Part shown: one piece after another, positions 23,042 to 23,858 of the stretch | How the letters are laid out: each line of letters starts with the position of its first letter | Numbering within the stretch: the stretch's first letter is position 1 | Made by a program: the position numbers and the translations under genes | The notes under the pieces: generated by a model | Seen by the model: the letters and a program-made list of their open reading frames with translations, nothing else | What the model was told of the DNA's origin: nothing | Database searches by the model: none | Assembly: GCA_035529715.1 (NCBI GenBank) | Contig: DATKWF010000002.1 | Location: forward strand, 1-23,858 | Reading direction: 5' to 3' | Origin: DATKWF01 sp035529715 | GTDB taxonomy: Bacteria; Chloroflexota; Dehalococcoidia; Dehalococcoidales; RBG-16-60-22 | DNA: 23,858 nucleotides

Positions 23042-23089
23042 TAACAAATCTTTGTTAGTATTGTAATACATAGAACATCTATGTATAAA
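23042..23089 (+). promoter_or_regulatory. padR promoter with two dyads (candidate autorepression operator)
   Basis: TTGTAA (23061-23066), 17-bp spacer, TATAAA (23084-23089). ATACATAG-N5-CTATGTAT (23066-23086), a perfect eight-base inverted repeat with ACAT and ATGT halves, fills the spacer. PadR-family repressors commonly bind ATGT/ACAT dyads in their own promoters. A second dyad, TAACAAA-N2-TTTGTTA (23042-23057), lies just upstream. Confidence 0.65.
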
Positions 23090-23110
23090 CTGGTAAGCGA
23101 GGTAGTCTAA

Positions 23111-23461
23111 ATGGCAACAAAACGTGATTTGCTAAAAGGCAGTTCCGATTCTCTGCTGCTATGTTTAATAGAGCAGCAGCCGATGTACGGTTACCATATT
23201 ATCAAGGAGCTTGAGAAAAGGAGTCAGGGCTATTTCAAATTTAAGGAAGGGACCCTTTATCCAGCTCTTCACCGTTTAGAAAAGGCAGGCTTAATCACCG
23301 GCAGGTGGCAACTGCTATCCAACGGACGGCCAAGACGATATTACCACATCACCGCCAAAGGCAGCTCCAGCCTGGCAACAGAGAAAATGCATTGGCAAGA
23401 CTTCCTGTATGCCATGAACCTAATTATCCAGCCAGTAGGTCAGTATATTAAGAATAGGTAA
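23111..23461 (+). CDS. PadR-family transcriptional regulator
   Basis: A 116-residue winged-helix repressor. The PadR core is clear: SSDSLLLCLIEQQPMYGYHI (residues 11-30), IIKELEKRSQGYFKFKEGTL, then YPALHRLEKAGLITGRW and the wing NGRPRRYYHIT near residue 75. The short C-terminal helix WQDFLYAMNLIIQP supplies the dimer contact, as in the small PadR subgroup. The effector is unknown. The stop is five bases before the next ATG, so it forms an operon with a membrane protein of the type often paired with PadR. A perfect dyad in its promoter suggests it represses its own operon. Confidence 0.93.
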   Translation: MATKRDLLKGSSDSLLLCLIEQQPMYGYHIIKELEKRSQGYFKFKEGTLYPALHRLEKAGLITGRWQLLSNGRPRRYYHITAKGSSSLATEKMHWQDFLYAMNLIIQPVGQYIKNR

Positions 23462-23466
23462 GCGCA

Positions 23467-23858
23467 ATGCCAACGGTACTGAGTCATTACCTCGAAAACA
23501 TAAAAGGCAATCTGAGGCTTGACTTCCCTGAGGAGAAAGAAGTCATCAATGAGCTAAAGACGCACATTGAAGACAGGCTACAGGAACTGGAAGAATCCGG
23601 ACTTTCTGAAGAAGAAGCTACCGAGACTTGCCTGGGGCTGCTAGGCTCAGCCAAGATGGTAGCCCGCCAGATATATGAAGCGCACAGCCAGGGTAGCTGG
23701 AGACAGGCGCTACTAGCCTCAATGCCACATCTGCTTTTCGGTCTATTGTTCGTTCTCAATTGGTGGCACCACATTGGCTGGCTATCAATCACACTAATAC
23801 TAATCCTCGGTGCGATAGCCTACGGCTGGTGGCACGGCAAGCCGGCCTGGGTCTTCTC
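23467..23858 (+). CDS. HAAS/DUF1700-type membrane protein, N-terminal 130 residues (cut by window edge)
   Basis: The frame is open from ATG 23467 to the right edge. Residues 1-75 are a helical, acidic domain: YLENIKGNLRL, EVINELKTHIEDRLQELEES, GLSEEEATETCLGLLGSAK and VARQIYEAH. This is the pattern of the HAAS / permease-prefix domain that is regularly encoded beside PadR repressors. At least two membrane helices follow (about 85-99 and 104-120). Domains further on are missing, so the full function is not visible. Expression should be controlled by the PadR protein encoded five bases upstream. Confidence 0.85.
   Translation, partial: MPTVLSHYLENIKGNLRLDFPEEKEVINELKTHIEDRLQELEESGLSEEEATETCLGLLGSAKMVARQIYEAHSQGSWRQALLASMPHLLFGLLFVLNWWHHIGWLSITLILILGAIAYGWWHGKPAWVF

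Noticed and set aside
1..23858. CRISPR arrays, insertion sequences, integrases or att sites
   Set aside because: No spaced direct repeats, transposase frames or terminal inverted repeats were seen; the only toxin-antitoxin pair stands alone.

Overview
The window looks like a stretch of chromosome from an uncultured bacterium of the Chloroflexota, most likely near the Dehalococcoidia. This is an inference from gene content: an NrpR-type nitrogen regulator of the archaeal kind in an otherwise bacterial background, a stand-alone FMN-type glutamate synthase domain, a UPF0182 protein, and bacterial -35/-10 promoters. No rRNA, tRNA, CRISPR array, insertion sequence or phage gene was seen. Most of the region is housekeeping and regulatory.

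Layout. 1-2291 (minus): the N-terminal two thirds of mfd, cut by the window edge. 2397-5506 (plus): a proline operon, proB and proA, with two tandem paralogous genes for ~88-residue proteins of unknown function between them. 5516-6241 (minus): rph, convergent with proA. 6337-7033 (plus): a mazEF-like toxin-antitoxin pair with its own palindromic promoter. 7177-8341 (minus): a metallo-beta-lactamase-fold hydrolase and a PncC/CinA-C amidohydrolase. 8433-8985 (plus): a 60-residue membrane protein and a DUF167/YggU protein. 8963-9859 (minus): a DUF4349 lipoprotein. 10067-14635 (minus): a signalling block with a three-PAS histidine kinase and four receiver proteins in two transcription units, one of them an OmpR-type regulator and one with an unrecognised C-terminal domain. 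14727-15632 (minus): an orphan ZnuA/TroA-type metal-binding lipoprotein. 15892-20054 (plus): a nitrogen-linked cluster of an FMN glutamate-synthase-like protein, hisH, hisF and nrpR. 20185-22947 (plus): a large UPF0182 membrane protein. 23111-end (plus): a PadR repressor followed by the start of a HAAS/DUF1700-type membrane protein.

The most interesting reading is the 15.9-20.1 kb cluster. Its first gene has a perfect consensus promoter, TTGACA-N17-TATAAT. At the predicted transcription start lies the dyad CGGAA-N6-TTCCG. It contains GGAA-N6-TTCC, the operator known for NrpR in Methanococcus maripaludis, and I found no other copy in the window. An NrpR homologue is encoded three genes downstream. 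I infer that an archaeal-type repressor and its operator work here on a bacterial sigma-70-type promoter, tying an ammonia/glutamate gene and the glutamine-using HisHF synthase to nitrogen status.

Other points: a kinase promoter so close to the ATG that the mRNA may be leaderless, with a 15-bp palindrome over the -10 box; a MazF with substitutions at otherwise conserved active-site positions; and a PadR promoter whose spacer is filled by a dyad.
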